Assembly (NCBI GenBank): GCA_030762175.1
Contig: CM060842.1
Coordinates: 61,130,501-61,194,500, forward strand
Origin: Metallyticus violacea
Taxonomy: Eukaryota > Arthropoda > Insecta > Mantodea > Metallyticidae
Length of the DNA: 64,000 nucleotides
Direction of reading: 5' to 3'
The notes beneath the pieces were generated by a model, which worked only from the letters and a program-made list of their open reading frames with translations, searched no databases and had not been told where the DNA came from. Both the position numbers and the translations under genes were made by a program. Shown piece by piece: positions 13,694 to 23,850 of this stretch; positions within the stretch are counted from its first letter, which is position 1; each line of letters begins with the position of its first letter.

Positions 13694-13966
13694 TAAATGG
13701 TGTTTAACGCTCGTTTTTTACTACAGAGGCACCACAGGCGATGGACACTGGTGATACATGAAATGATATATTGAGAAAGGATTTATTTTTAAGGAAGGAA
13801 ACGTCCCAGGCCTAAGTTTAGGGTACCTCCCCGACATTTGCCATTTATGAGGACTGAGGAAAACCTGAAAAAAAAACTCTAAAGAGAGGGCGGTCCTGGT
13901 GGGATACGAACCCCAGACCTCCAGCTCACGATTCCGTGCTTTAACGACCTTGGCCACCCATGACGG
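13694..13966 (-). mobile_element. SINE family S2, near full length
   Basis: On the minus strand it has a tRNA-like head (GGTGGCCAAGGTCG, then GGTTCGTATCCC), the S2 body (AGGTTTTCCTCAGTCCTC, CTAAACTTAGGCCTGGGACG) and the 3' consensus ending GCGTTAAACACCATT. It diverges slightly from the copy at 1526. Confidence 0.85.
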
Positions 13967-15061
13967 TAATTTTAAATGCTGACCTCACAGACTCTCGCCG
14001 CAATTGGCAAAAAAGCTACACTTCTTAAAGGAACAAATTCATCTGGTTCTACTTCCAATTAAATAAGTGTGGAGTTATATATCTATAACAAACTCTTTAG
14101 ATCAAAAGTGCTTCTTTGAGAATGGAAGAACTCATAATTTGATTTTGCGCTACTTAAAAAGAAGGGAAAATATGACACTTTTTAGTTATGCTATCAAACA
14201 AACTACGCCTTGTATCAGCGCAAATACCCAGGAGGAAAATTTATTAGCTTTACCGATTCACAAAGATTTTGTTGGCAATCCATCAATCTCATCAAATACG
14301 GTACAAGCGAATCAATAAGATGAAAATAAAACTTCAATTAATTGCAATAATGTGTGTTTACATGTAATCCAGATAACCTGTTTCTCATTCATGCAATCTA
14401 CAGGCCATGATTTAAGAACAACAAAACAACTTCTATGATAAAGAACGCAGCCAGCACTATCAACAAACACAACACGCCTCTCAAAAGACTCATAAACAGA
14501 TTCGTTTACATTGGAGGGGGTATCACCACATCACCATATTTTTATGGTGATTATTTCGGATAGCAAATGAAATGGGTGCACGCCGCTAGAAGCCACGCCT
14601 ACCACACACAGTTGAACTTTGTATGGCAATTGTGTTTTGCACACTATTGAATTTTCTTTGCTGATAGTGTTGAGATTTTTTTTTTTTGCATAACTTGTGA
14701 TAAAACCAAGGGGGAAAAAATGGAATTTGTAAGAAAAAACAATAGGAGTGTAATTTCGTCTGTAAATGAATAATTTGATTTATAATTTTCAATGCGTAAT
14801 AATACTATGAAAAATGAACAACTTAAGAGATTTAAGAACAGAAATATCTTGCATTAAAACATATATAGGGATACACTTCTTCCTGGAACAGAATAATATC
14901 CAAGTATATACGCTCACAATAGAGTATTTCTCTTGAATGTTATGATACATTTATTATTTACGAGGAAAATGTCTTTAACAATTGTAACTGCTGTTTAACA
15001 ATAGCCTATTTTTTGTACTCTTTAACGGGAACTTTTTAATCCCAAGAAACATTATTATTAA

Positions 15062-15094
<33 letters not shown>

Positions 15095-15391
15095 AATAAT
15101 AATAATAACGGTAGGTTTTCTAGTTAAATATTCCGTATTGTGCACAGAATACTTTCTTGCGAGAAGGTGCATAAATTTAATTAAAATATTTGCAAGAGAT
15201 GTGGAGAGCCCTAATAGAACGAAAGGAACACGAAAAAACACGCAAATAACGATGTGGAAGCATGTAAACTTATAATAAAGTTATATCTAGAATAGAGAAC
15301 TGCGTTAAAGAACAAACTGAACTCTACAGAGCAAGGTCGACCAACAAAACAACCTAAATAAACTTGCACGTGCTCACGTCATGATAAAAAC
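13967..15391. other. No gene; includes an (AAT)n microsatellite
   Basis: Contains an interrupted (AAT)n tract at about 15053-15108. Short open frames at 14067-14318 and 14975-15241 are unremarkable; the second runs through the microsatellite. Confidence 0.6.
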
Positions 15392-15658
15392 GCCCAGTTG
15401 GCTGAGGTCTTTAAGGCGCGGACTCGTGAGTGGGAGGTCCGAGGTCCGATTCCCGCCAGGACCGGTCTCTCTTGTTTTGCTCAGTTCTCATAACTCATAG
15501 CCGGGGGGAGGTATACCAAACTTAGGCCTTTCTAAGAATGTTTCCTTCCTCGAAAGTGAAGAAAACAAACCAAAATAAAACATCCTTTCGCAATTAAACA
15601 TTTCAGCTCATGTATCACGTGTCCACCTCAACAGCTAAAGCACGCGTTAAACACTAAT
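15392..15658 (+). mobile_element. SINE family S2, near full length
   Basis: The head GTTGGCTGAGGTCTTTAAGG is followed by GGTCCGATTCCCGCCAGGAC. The body contains CTCAGTTCTCATAACTCATA and ACTTAGGCC and ends GTTAAACACTAAT. The B box has a one-base change. The tail has several small substitutions relative to the other copies. Confidence 0.82.
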
Positions 15659-15972
15659 CTCCCATCTTCCGCCTAGTTCACGATAACTGGACAAACATAC
15701 CGTACGAAAGTATCCTGACAACCTTTAAATATGTGACAGTTAATTGTTACTTTAAACAGCGAACTAATTTCTCGCGAAATGCGTTCTGTGCCCATCATCC
15801 AATGAGGGAGGCAAAGATTATATGGTACAGTTCACATCCGGAGTAAGGTCAAGAGAAACACAGAACACTGGACGTCATTTAGTGACATTTGACACGGATA
15901 TACCTTAATGCCTGAGAAGCATGGTGGTCTTTAACTCAAATAATCTTATTATATATACGCCAAAGGAATATA
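15659..15972. other. No gene seen
   Basis: Short spacer between an S2 and an S1 SINE, with nothing recognisable. Confidence 0.6.
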
Positions 15973-16267
15973 GGTCCTGGTGGTGCAGTGATAACCATAC
16001 TTGCCTTCTAAACCCAAGATCGCGAGTTCGAACCCGGCCAGGATGGATGGATTTTTTTGGGCGTAAAAATCCTAAGTATGGCTTCCTTCGGAAAGGAAGT
16101 AGAAGAAGCGATGGGTCCCATGTCGTACATTTACGGCACGAAAAAGAACCTCAAGCCTGAAAGAAGAGGCCTCTGAGCAAAATTTGTCGGCCGTTTAACG
16201 CCCTGAATGGAATGGACGCTGATGACCTGAGATGTTAAAGAGCGTCCGTAAATAAACCAAATCAACC
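15973..16267 (+). mobile_element. SINE family S1, full length
   Basis: The tRNA-like head GGTCCTGGTGGTGCAGTGAT carries an A box, followed by the B box GAGTTCGAACCCGG and a 3' CCAGGAT that can pair with the 5' GTCCTGG. The body has GGGCGTAAAAATCCTAAGTA, CTTCCTTCGGAAAGGAAGT, GAAAGAAGAGGCCTCTGAGC and GACCTGAGATGTTAAAGAGC, and ends AATAAACCAAATCAA. An open frame through it is incidental. Confidence 0.9.
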
Positions 16268-17576
16268 AGCAACATACGCCATAGGTACAAGTCGAAAAGA
16301 GTGAGATCAGGCGAAATTGATGCTAAAATTCCTTTAGAAATGACAGTAACTTCAAAGAAAGAAACATTAATTATTTCAGTCATGCTGACATTGTTTCAGT
16401 AACTTGGTGCAGTGATTTACATTTTATGGTTATTTCATGATGCCTACAGCAAGAGCTTTAACCGTTTTTGTTTTTGTGCTTTTTTCACAGTCTTTAGAAA
16501 TTGCAGATTTAATTCCACCCTTCCACCCTAAGGAGAGTTCCTTACAGTACACCTCTAGCGATTAGTGCGATGTTGTGCTGTTTCCATATTTTACCCCTTC
16601 AAGAAAAGATTTATAGAATACGCACGAAACCTCAAACAATGTTCAAAGAGCTCTCTCCTGTATCTCAAAGTGAGATCTTGTTATTTATACGATATTAATC
16701 ATCCATTCCTTTAATTAACGGAGTTCTGCAATTGTTTTGTATTCCTTATTAGCATTTTTTGCTGCACAACGTAGTAAGTTGGCGACAAAGGATTTTATAT
16801 AGTATTAAAAAAACGATGATTAATCCGAAGGGATGCTGAGATAGCACAACGTTTCACAACGAAAATACGATTACTGTTGATTCATCGGTACATGATGCCA
16901 GGAAATCGTGGGTGATAATAAAACCAAAATGTCCGTGAGTAATGCCAGAAGTGTAAAGGGAATATGAGCTCCAAGTGCTGAATCGTGTAGCGCGAGAAAT
17001 CGTCATTCCCTCTAGCACACTTTCACTGCAACACTTACGCCTTGACAGCTGTAGTCTGGCACCGTTTATACCCCAAGAGAACTCAGTGCAGCGGAAAGCA
17101 CCTGCCATTATATTGTGGATACAGAACACAGAACGCTAATGTACACTGCGCATAGTTTACTGAAGCAATGTGCAGTGTGAGGGGTATATAAGCGAGTGTT
17201 CACTCAATTGGAAGTAAAAATGACCAATCTTTTATCATAGAGTAAAGCGGATATTTTATCTGCAACTGAAGTGTGAGAAAATATTCCTACAGCGTCGGTA
17301 TCTCCACTCTTTTGATTCATTCCCTGAGGTTCGATATAGTTACAAACGGACAGAGCGCGGCTGAATACTGGGAGAAGTCTGTCGTCAAGACAGTGTAATA
17401 CATGTGTAGGTAACAGTTGGTAATAAATTTGAGAGAGACTTTGTCAGCGAATAGTTGTGAGTTCCTGTGGTACTCGTTACTTTCATTATTGCAAATTGTG
17501 TGCTAATTGTTTTTCGTTAGTTAGGCAACTACAGAAATATAATCATGAAGAAAAGTTTTTTAGTACGATACATATA
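16268..17576. other. No gene seen
   Basis: The open frame at 16854-17129 (minus, 91 codons) has a fairly even amino-acid mix, but I recognise no domain. It could be a decayed transposon part. No splice or promoter context is visible. Confidence 0.45.
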
Positions 17577-17738
17577 AGGTATGTTCTAAAAAATCTCGGT
17601 CTGACTCAGAGATGTCGTGAAGATGGTCAAATTGTTATGATATTTGTTAAGCATCATTCCTTACAAGGCGCGATGTAAAGTTTCAGAGGCGTAAATGTAG
17701 TCCCTTGTTTGTGATGGTCATGTGTGTTAACATTTTCG

Positions 17739-17752
17739 ACAAAATGGATAAA
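17739..17752. repeat. Target-site duplication, 14 bp (left copy)
   Basis: ACAAAATGGATAAA occurs here and again, perfectly, at 17904-17917, on either side of a truncated S2 SINE. The duplicated bases include the mariner start codon region (ATGGATAAA, Met-Asp-Lys). Confidence 0.85.
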
Positions 17753-17903
17753 TTTTTTAATAGTGTTTAACGTTTTTGAGGCAACACAGGCGGTGGACAC
17801 TGACGATACATGAAATGAAATGATAAATGGGGAAAGGATTTTTTTTTTTTAAGGAAAGAAACATTCCAGGCCGAAGTTTAGGGTATCTCCCCGGTATTTG
17901 CCA
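17753..17903 (-). mobile_element. SINE family S2, 5'-truncated, with target-site duplication
   Basis: On the minus strand it starts inside the body at GGCAAATACCGGGG, runs through CTTAGGCC-like sequence, and ends at the S2 3' terminus GTTAAACACTATT with an A-rich tail. The tRNA-like head is missing. Perfect 14-bp duplications flank it, as expected from target-primed reverse transcription by LINE machinery with incomplete copying. Confidence 0.88.
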
Positions 17904-17917
17904 ACAAAATGGATAAA

Positions 17918-18890
17918 AACTGAAATACGAGTAGTTCGTTTTGAAGGGTTTAACCCCAACCGAAATGCGAAAGGCGTTAGATTTAACATTAAAGGATTCC
18001 TACTCTTAGTTCTTGACGGCTAAAACACATGGGCTGCTGAATTTAAGCGTGATGATGAGCGCTCGAGGTGTCCCAAAACTGGTACGACCGACGAGATTGT
18101 GACAAAAATTCACAATGCTGTACTCAACGATCACCGCAAGTTGGTTGAAATTACAAAGCCTTTGATACGCCGTGTCCACTGCATTTTACACCAAGTTTTG
18201 GGCAAGAGAATGCTTTCCACTCTTTGGGTGCCCCGTTTGTTAACAATGGACCAAAAACGCATTGTTCAAGGGTATACAGATTTGTTTAAACGCAATTGCA
18301 GTAAGGTTCTCAAACGTTTCGTAACAGTAGTTGAAGCATAGATTCATCACTATACGCCAGAGACGCTGGAGCAGTTGAAGTAGTGGGTAGGAACAGGTGA
18401 AAGTGCACCAAAGAAAGTAAAAACTGTTCCATCGGCAGGATAAGTCATGGCTACGGTTTCCTGGGTTTCTCATGGTTTGGTGCTTGCAGATTGCCTCCAG
18501 AAGGACAGAACCATCACCGCAGAGTATTATGCTGGATCAATTGAAGGACACTAGTTAGGCTAAACATCCACATTTGCGAAAAAGAAAATTCTCTTTCATC
18601 ACAATAATGCGCCTTCACACACGTCTGGTATTGTTGCAGCAAAAGTGCATGACCTTAGCTTCCGAGTGCTTCTACATCCCCCCATATACGCTGAATTTGG
18701 TTCCCACCGATTATTTTTTGTTCCCAAACCTGAAGAAATGGATGAAGATTCACATCAAATAAACAGGTTGAAACTGAGACAGACGTTTATTTTCCCCAGG
18801 TGGACAATTCTTATTTTACTGAGGGTATGAAAAAGTTCGAAAGTCGTTGGGCTAAAAGTATTCATTATCAAGGAGACTATGTTGAAAACG
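17918..18890 (+). pseudogene. Mariner transposase pseudogene
   Basis: Fragments in shifting frames match a mariner transposase in order: AEFKRDDERSRCPKTG, TDEIVTKIHNAVLNDHRK, ILHQVLGKRMLSTLWVPRLL (the helix-turn-helix region and WVPxLL linker), HHYTPETLEQLK, APKKVKTVPSAG, HHNNAPSHTSG, LNLVPTDYFLFPNLKKWM, and a C-terminus containing GMKKFESRWAKSIHYQGDYVEN. It is clearly dead. The first catalytic Asp block (VDETW-like) reads VVEA followed by a stop near 18340. The second (HDNA) is HHNN, so Asp is replaced by Asn. Only the third Asp (PTDYF) remains. There are several stops and frameshifts. Confidence 0.87.
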
Positions 18891-18965
18891 TTGTTTTTCC
18901 CCCCCCCCCCCCCTTACATCTTATGTTTTCTTGGTCGGGCCGAGAACTTTTAGAACGTCCTTCAT

Positions 18966-20074
18966 ATGTGAACATGAATTCTTGCAGAGAAGTGCATGGT
19001 GATTTGCTAGAAAATATCTTGGAAATCCTATTTTAGGTAAAGATATTCCCCAACTTGTTAAAAAGTTATGAGAGACAGGATCTGTCAATAACAAGACATA
19101 TGTTTTGAGCCGCGTGTTATTACGGAAGAAAAATTACATGAAATACAGGATGCATGATACACAAGTCCACATCGTTTTCAACATCTCTTATAACATGGAT
19201 TAGTGTGTATCAGCATCGTTTTAAATCTGCATCCTTTTATACTTTGAGCAAAATTAACAATATTAACTTTGTGCGCGGCTATTCTTTCCGATTTGGCGGC
19301 TGTAGTAATCAGCAAGATATACGTAACTCAAATAATCTCACTGTAGTTATCTACCTATTGTATTTGACTGCAAAGTTGACTCTGCCCGCAAATATTTCTC
19401 TTATGTTGCACTTAAATAATGAGTATTTCTACCACGTTCAAATCAGTTACTTTCGTGTGTATTAAAGTATTTGATTTTTAAATACTGCTGTAATTTTTAA
19501 ATTCCTGTATCACACAATTTTCATATATTGGCATATGAGCATTATTATTGCAATAATACTATGACTTTGAGTATTTTATATTTATATTTAGTTTCAACGG
19601 TAAAGGTTTTAAATTAAATACAAAAGAAAGGATAAGAGTGGGGGAAGCACACCAGCCTATACGGAGTCATAGGCACTACGGCACCACAATTCCCATCGTT
19701 AGTGAATCACTTCGGAAATCAGAGAGGATGGAGGCGCAATTTGAAACTCAGGTATCGATGCGCTCTTGATACCACTACCAGAGCTTGGAGGTTAGAATCA
19801 CCAAAGTCTTAGGTAAAAACTACAAGCATAAAATGGTTTCCTTTAGAGTAGACAGATGTGATGATCTTGAATATTTGCAAATTTCCATGGACTCTCCATC
19901 TTAAATTGTTAGAACAGCAGGTTGATTAAGTTTGCCTAAGTTTCAAATGGCAAAAGCATCAAAAGTTTTGTATTAATGATTTCGTTTCTGGAGCCTTAAT
20001 ATGAAATGGTGTGGGGAAGAAAAAAAATATATATAGAAACCTGTGATAAAGCAGGGAAGTAAGGACAGGCATGA
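18966..20074. other. No gene seen
   Basis: AT-rich. A 103-codon open frame at 19154-19465 is rich in Ile, Leu, Ser and Tyr as expected of random AT-rich sequence, and no family is recognised. Confidence 0.55.
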
Positions 20075-20182
20075 TTTAGAACAGGAGTAATATATTTCAG
20101 AGGGATAAGAAATGGATATAGTAGGGGGATATGTCCTATATGTGAAAAACCGGATAGTACTTGGCATTGTGTGATATATTAG
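20075..20182 (+). pseudogene. Probable LINE C-terminal remnant (zinc-knuckle-like)
   Basis: One frame reads FRTGVIYFRGIRNG, then YSRGICPICEKPDSTWHCVI, before a stop at 20180. The arrangement RTG ... CPxC-x7-H resembles the CCHC-like region near the end of LINE reverse-transcriptase proteins, but the last cysteine is not clearly placed. Sequence to about 20590, ending in A-rich ACAAGAAAGAAAGAAATTC, could be the 3' UTR and tail. This rests on motif resemblance only. Confidence 0.45.
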
Positions 20183-21908
20183 CGTGTAAGCAAACCAGTT
20201 TCGAAGGGAACAGTTCGTATTACGACAGCGCATAAACTTACCAAATGAAGATTTTTAAATCTAAAATCAAGACGAAAATATTAAGAAACTTGGAAATTAC
20301 ACAGGCAAGGTGAGACAAAAATGATTATGGAAAGTGGGCAAGACAAATGGGAACAACAATGTTGACAATTGCTTTACCTAGAAGTGAATATATATATCCC
20401 GTTACATACTCAACTTGATTTAATTATAATGGGGTACGGAACGAATGTAACTGTATAAAGAATTGGAAATTTAAATGTAGTTAGTTTACATGTATTGAGA
20501 ATATGGAAATGTAAATTGTTTACTTTGATTTTACAATCTTTATTTGATTGTGAAGTATCTGCATATAAATAAGAAATTACAAGAAAGAAAGAAATTCATT
20601 CATTTATATGCAGTTAAGTTAAATGCCTTGGGCATTCAAATGTTACTTTCACAAAAATTAAAAATATTTGAAAATGTTCTAATTATCACTAAATGAGAGT
20701 GCTTGGTACATTAATTTTTTGACAATTTTAAGCCATGCTATATCTGAGACCTTCTGTAATATCCAGAATTTTGTTGCATAAAAATGGGTTTAATTTAATC
20801 TCTATTTGAACCTTACTAATAGCTGAACATTTTAGATTCTACAAACTTTCCCATTGCGTGTGCGTTTGTGTGTCTGTCCATTTTCATTTTACTACGTAAC
20901 GTATTTTAAAACAAGAAGAGATTGGTGAAATCTGAATGAGACGCCATTCTTGTTACAGGTTAGCTTTGCGTAGGGTTACTAGATATGAAAAAGAAGGTCA
21001 CTGAAAACCTGAAATGCAGGTCTTAGCAATAAAACGTAGGAATCTAAGAAAGAGTATTATCTTCTTATTATATTAAATGCCATCTTAAACTGTAAGACGT
21101 GGGTCGTGTAGCACCCACTGGTGTACAAACAACAAACACCTTGAAGCTCTTTTCCACATGAAAGTCAGTCCTGTTTTCAACATACTTGTTTCTACATTCA
21201 AATTATTTTACATTATATTTAGTGACTAGAACCGAATAATAGCAAAACTTCCTCTCCACAAAGCAGAGATCAAAGAAAATATAATTTCCACATTTTCAGT
21301 GTGCTTTGCAATGGGGGAGGAAAATGGTATAATTAAAAAAGTAATTACGAAACTTTTGACTGCAGGGCATGTTTTCCAGACACCTGAACACAGAGATAAA
21401 TGGAAGGGATGCCCGCCAATTACTGTTCATTGTAATTGCAGCAACGCATATAATCTATATGAACAAAAACATTTATTTCTATAAATATATCGATACCAAT
21501 TTTCTCAATATTCGATACCTATATATAATTAGTCTCGAAGTTTAATGCTTTCATAATTTTTATCATATAAAATAGAAATTTCTCTTTATATTATTTTTAG
21601 GATAATAATAGCGGCCAATATCTATAGGCGGTGATTGCGCGGACTCCTGTTTCCAGATAGAACCCCCGAAGCCCAAGAGATCAGGGCAAAATCTTTTCTA
21701 AGCGTAAGTCTCCGTCACACCGCGCCAGCCCACTTCGCCCTAGCAATTTCGACCTTGTGACAGAACCAACGGAATTAAATATGAAATGGGAGTAGAGTGT
21801 AGATATCCACCGCAATAAATGCCTAAGTAACAAAAAGTAAAATAAAATAAAGCCAAAGGTCAAGATGGCCGGTCTTACAAAGTTATCACCTGAGCCACCT
21901 CTCTCGTT
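20183..21908. other. No further gene seen
   Basis: AT-rich sequence. The first 400 bp may belong to the LINE remnant upstream. Short open frames (for example 21299-21484) have no recognised domain. Confidence 0.5.
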
Positions 21909-21985
21909 CTTTTTTTTTTTTTTTTTTTTAATAGTGTTCAACGCCCGTTTTAACTACTGAGGCATCACAGGTGGTCTCTGTCGGT
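21909..21985 (-). mobile_element. SINE family S2, 3' end only
   Basis: A run of about 21 T (poly-A tail on the minus strand) is followed by AATAGTGTTCAACGCCCGTTTTAACTACTGAGGCATCACAGG-type sequence, matching the last 55 bases or so of S2. The rest is missing, so this is a severely 5'-truncated copy. Confidence 0.8.
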
Positions 21986-22340
21986 CTGAAAATGATTATT
22001 TATCGAAAGTGTTTTTATTATAAGGCATTTAAAATTAGTTCACAATTAGTAGACATGAAATAATTTATTAAATACGTTAAGTGGGAAATGGCGCGGTTAT
22101 CACTCATAGAATACAAGTGACAATAGTTCCAAACTTCACCCATATTATCCTAAAACGGTAGACCACGAAACGGACCTTCGTCGCTATGACTTGTAAATAA
22201 CAACTAGGTAGTAATGTAAAATCAGCTTTCGTGCTATAGACAAGTTATACCACATTATATGTTACAAAGGTTTCTTTTAAATTGTTCATTCTCAGAAATG
22301 GGGTAATTTTTAGGCAGGGATTTTTTTCCCTTTCCCTTCC
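21986..22340. other. No gene seen
   Basis: Spacer between two SINE copies. A pyrimidine-rich patch (TTTCCCTTTCCCTTCC) adjoins the next element's tail. Confidence 0.55.
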
Positions 22341-22660
22341 TTTTTTTTTTTTTATTAATTTTAAATATAGTCCAATGTCTCATGGGCATGTTGACATCCG
22401 CCCTGGCTTGGCGGTATTGTTGCGGACTTTTGAGGGCGGGACACCACTTTGTTGTCGCATTGGAGATGGCGGTAATAATGAATGAATGCCCCAAATGAAT
22501 TTGGATTCCTTGGCGCCTTAAAGCTATCTGGCATTCACCTGTTCAGGATAAAGAAAAACCTGAAGGGGGAAAAAACACACTTACCCAGGCAACTTGGCCT
22601 AACGGGTGAACCTCCGGATTAGCAGTCGTAAACGTCACCATTAGACCACGGGCGCACCCA
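22341..22660 (-). mobile_element. Probable tRNA-derived SINE (family S4, single copy here)
   Basis: On the minus strand it opens GGGTGCGCCCGTGGTCTAAT with an A-box-like TGGTCTAATGG and, further on, GGTTCACCC like a B box. A GC-richer unique body of about 230 bp follows, ending in TTTAAAATTAATAAAAAAAA with a 13-base A tail (22341-22353). A tRNA-like head plus an A tail suggests a SINE. With one copy in the window this cannot be confirmed. Confidence 0.6.
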
Positions 22661-23146
22661 ATTTCTTGGTACCTACCAAGTACCAATTACGAGTACCTGG
22701 GCGCTTATGAATGAGGCATGTATTTCTTGCGACTACTTTAAAATACACCACTTGAGACAATAGTGATTAAAATTGTTGTATTTACAAAGTATCGAAAAAA
22801 CATTTATTCCATGTACAGGGTATCTCTGAGTAGTAAGGTATCGAGGTACCAACCACCCATCTTTGCTTATTTCCTTATTCTTTGTCGCAAATTTTGGTTA
22901 ATGTGGCTTCGTGCAAATATCTGTTATAAGTGTTCTAATTTATTTCCTCTACTATAACTTACACCTGTGCATATCTAAATAAAGGGAAAAATCTTGTAAT
23001 AAAATGAAAATACGCAATATACAAGCAAAATACTTAATATATTGTTTAGTAATGGAATGCATTATACAATTTTCACTTAAATGCGGCATGTTTTTCTATT
23101 TACAGCTTTAGTTTTTTGAACTTTACTAATGGTTTAATGTTATTGC

Positions 23147-23193
<47 letters not shown>

Positions 23194-23559
23194 GACAAAG
23201 ATACGAAGCGTAATTTGTAGTTTTTTTAAGGGCGCTATGGGTATCATTTAATAACTATTCCCTTAGTAAATAGTGGTATCTGTCAGTGGTAAAGCGGTTT
23301 TTTTTTGTGGTTTTTTTTTGTTTTTGTTTTTTGTTTTTTTTTGTATAGGGTAGGCTGAGACACCTATGTTAAAATTTATGGAAAATATAATTTATTATAT
23401 ACAGGAGGGCGAAAAGTTGTTTTTCCCCAATTTCGTACTATTGCGAAACACCACTTTTCACCCATCTGTGTACAAACATGTATATCAAGAAATTACTCTG
23501 TAATGTTATCATACAATTTTTATGTTCAAAATTATGGTATTGTGATTATAATATTGATT
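22661..23559. other. No gene; includes a (TTA)n microsatellite
   Basis: (ATT)n at about 23148-23193 and a T/G-rich low-complexity patch at about 23300-23344. Nothing coding is recognised. Confidence 0.6.
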
Positions 23560-23850
23560 TTTTGATTTGTTTATTTAAGGACGCTCTTTAACATCTCAGG
23601 TCATCAGCGTCCCATTCTATTTAGGGCGTAAAACGGCCGACAAATTTTGCTCAGAGGCCTCTTTTTTCAGGCTTGAGGTTCTTTATCGTGCCGTAAATGT
23701 ACGACATGGGACCCACGGCTTTACTTCCCTTCCGAAGGAAGCCATACTTACGATTTTTACGCCCGAAAAAATCCATCGATCCTGGCCGGGTTCGAACACG
23801 CGACCTTGGGTTTAGAAGGCAAGTATGGTTACCACTACACCACCAGGACC
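23560..23850 (-). mobile_element. SINE family S1, full length
   Basis: Minus-strand copy opening GGTCCTGGTGGTGTAGTGGT with an intact A box, a B-box-like GTGTTCGAACCCGG and CCAGGATCGATGG. The body (GGGCGTAAAAATCGTAAGTA, CTTCCTTCGGAAGGGAAGT, GACCTGAGATGTTAAAGAGC) ends AAATAAACAAATCAAAAAAT. It is one of the best-preserved S1 copies in the window. Confidence 0.92.

Larger units (their letters stand above)
17577..18965 (+). mobile_element. Mariner element, inactive, with nested SINE
   Basis: Both ends are recognisable. The left end reads AGGTATGTTCTAAAAAATCT, and the right end read on the minus strand reads AAGGACGTTCTAAAAGTTCT; both continue into CTCGG(T/C)C(T/C)GAC. TA lies next to each end. 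The length is about 1.39 kb, or about 1.22 kb without the S2 SINE at 17753-17903. The interior encodes a shattered mariner transposase. A 15-base C run (18899-18913) lies just after the coding end. Confidence 0.85.

Noticed and set aside
16854..17129. 91-codon minus-strand open frame with balanced composition
   Set aside because: No motif, splice or promoter context was recognised. It is kept only as a remark in the spacer entry.
23148..23193. CRISPR-like or satellite array
   Set aside because: This and the similar tracts at 15053, 28872 and 51874 are simple (ATT)n microsatellites without spacers.
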